A stretch of DNA of 64,000 bases. It comes from Paraburkholderia madseniana. GTDB taxonomy: Bacteria > Pseudomonadota > Gammaproteobacteria > Burkholderiales > Burkholderiaceae. Below the pieces are notes generated by a model. That model did no database searches, was not told the origin of the DNA, and saw only the letters and a list, made by a program, of their open reading frames with translations. A program made the translations under genes and the position numbers. The stretch covers positions 38,801 to 102,800 of the forward strand of contig NZ_VOSW01000019.1 in assembly GCF_009690905.1 (NCBI RefSeq). Direction: 5' to 3'. Shown here one piece after another: positions 63,657 to 64,000 of the stretch (the first letter of the stretch is position 1; every line of letters starts with the position of its first letter).

Positions 63657-63749
63657 GACGGAGGGATGGCATTCGGGTGAGGCAGAGGCCGCATTTTCCC
63701 ACACTCGCCGGGCCGCCCTCCAATTTGACCTGTCACCTCGATATCTATA

Positions 63750-63773
63750 ACATATGAATACCTGTTCATATGT
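63750..63773 (+). promoter_or_regulatory. ArsR/SmtB-type operator
   Basis: Perfect inverted repeat ACATATGAA-TACCTG-TTCATATGT, matching the ATATGAA-N6-TTCATAT core bound by ArsR/SmtB metal sensors (e.g. SmtB, CzrA). It directly abuts the first ATG of the regulator gene, so it is probably an autoregulatory site. Confidence 0.8.
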
Positions 63774-64000
63774 ATGTCAATGATGCCGCTTGCCATGGCT
63801 TCCGCTATCTCGCCTGTCAGTTTCGAAGACCGCCCGGTGGAGACGATTGTGCCGCTGGCCGACCTGTTTCGCCTGCTTGGCGATCCGACGCGTTTGCGCA
63901 TCGTGCTCGCGTGCGTCGACGAGCGGCGCGCGGTCGGCGCGATCGCCCAGGGGCTGGGCCTGTCGCCGTCGCTGGTGAGCCACCATTTGCGGCTGCTGCG
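63774..64000 (+). CDS. ArsR-family transcriptional regulator (5' part, cut by window edge)
   Basis: Only the first about 75 residues are in the window: MSMMPLAMASAISPVSFEDR, then LADLFRLLGDPTRLRIVLACVDERR and the winged-helix VGAIAQGLGLSPSLVSHHLRLL. This is the DNA-binding half of an ArsR/SmtB regulator, which releases its operator when metal or another ligand binds. The effector residues are beyond the edge. Several ATGs (63774, 63780, 63783, 63795) are possible starts and none has a clear ribosome site. The gene it regulates probably lies to the right of the window. Confidence 0.88.
   Translation, partial: MSMMPLAMASAISPVSFEDRPVETIVPLADLFRLLGDPTRLRIVLACVDERRAVGAIAQGLGLSPSLVSHHLRLL

Overview
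The window looks like a piece of the main chromosome of a Burkholderiaceae bacterium, most likely Paraburkholderia or Burkholderia. The evidence is the GC-rich, Arg/Ala-rich coding style, the housekeeping order yicC-gmk-rpoZ-spoT-(tRNA-Arg)2-greB, a Burkholderia-type trimeric porin, and family members typical of that group (DUF2968, DUF4136). Identification is from gene content only; no database search was possible.

Layout. 1-6.3 kb: nucleotide and stringent-response housekeeping (yicC, gmk, rpoZ, spoT), a DUF2591 gene, two identical tRNA-Arg(ACG) genes and greB. 6.3-9.0 kb: a porin, a strong candidate small RNA (about 7925-8009), a small unknown protein and a cold-shock protein. 9.3-14.8 kb: a DnaQ-like exonuclease/GIY-YIG fusion, a periplasmic chorismate mutase, a 49-residue protein, an aldo/keto reductase broken by a frameshift, its divergent LysR regulator and a small unknown. 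14.8-19.7 kb: tRNA-Thr(CGT), fructose-1,6-bisphosphatase, a HigBA toxin-antitoxin pair and aminopeptidase N. 19.9-20.6 kb: a DUF4136 lipoprotein.

21.2-40.1 kb is the most interesting part: an aryl-polyene (xanthomonadin/flexirubin-like) biosynthetic cluster. Fifteen tightly overlapping + strand genes encode a chain-length-factor-like ketosynthase, an acyltransferase, two acyl carrier proteins, a membrane protein, an acyl-ligase/dehydratase fusion, a glycosyltransferase/acyltransferase fusion, an aromatic amino acid ammonia-lyase, a thioesterase, a LolA-like carrier, an MMPL exporter, a ketosynthase, a dehydratase, a ketoreductase and a further ketosynthase. A third ketosynthase and a small lipoprotein follow. 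A divergent pair at the end encodes a methyltransferase and a flavoprotein carrying both signature motifs of flavin-dependent halogenases. Together these would make, methylate, possibly halogenate, lipid-attach and export an aryl polyene pigment to the outer membrane.

40.2-48.0 kb is a minus-strand purine-salvage/catabolism block (xdhA-xdhB-xdhC, adenine/adenosine deaminase, guanine deaminase). 48.3-53.3 kb holds dsbB and a catabolic-looking set (amidase, GntR regulator, MFS permease, DUF2848 protein). 53.5-64.0 kb holds a CPA2 cation:proton antiporter, a class I glutamine-amidotransferase-like hydrolase with a long disordered N-terminus, a DUF2968 protein, an unknown membrane protein, a GNAT acetyltransferase, an MHS-type MFS transporter, a TPR/glycosyltransferase-like protein, and the start of an ArsR-family regulator with a textbook operator, cut by the window edge.
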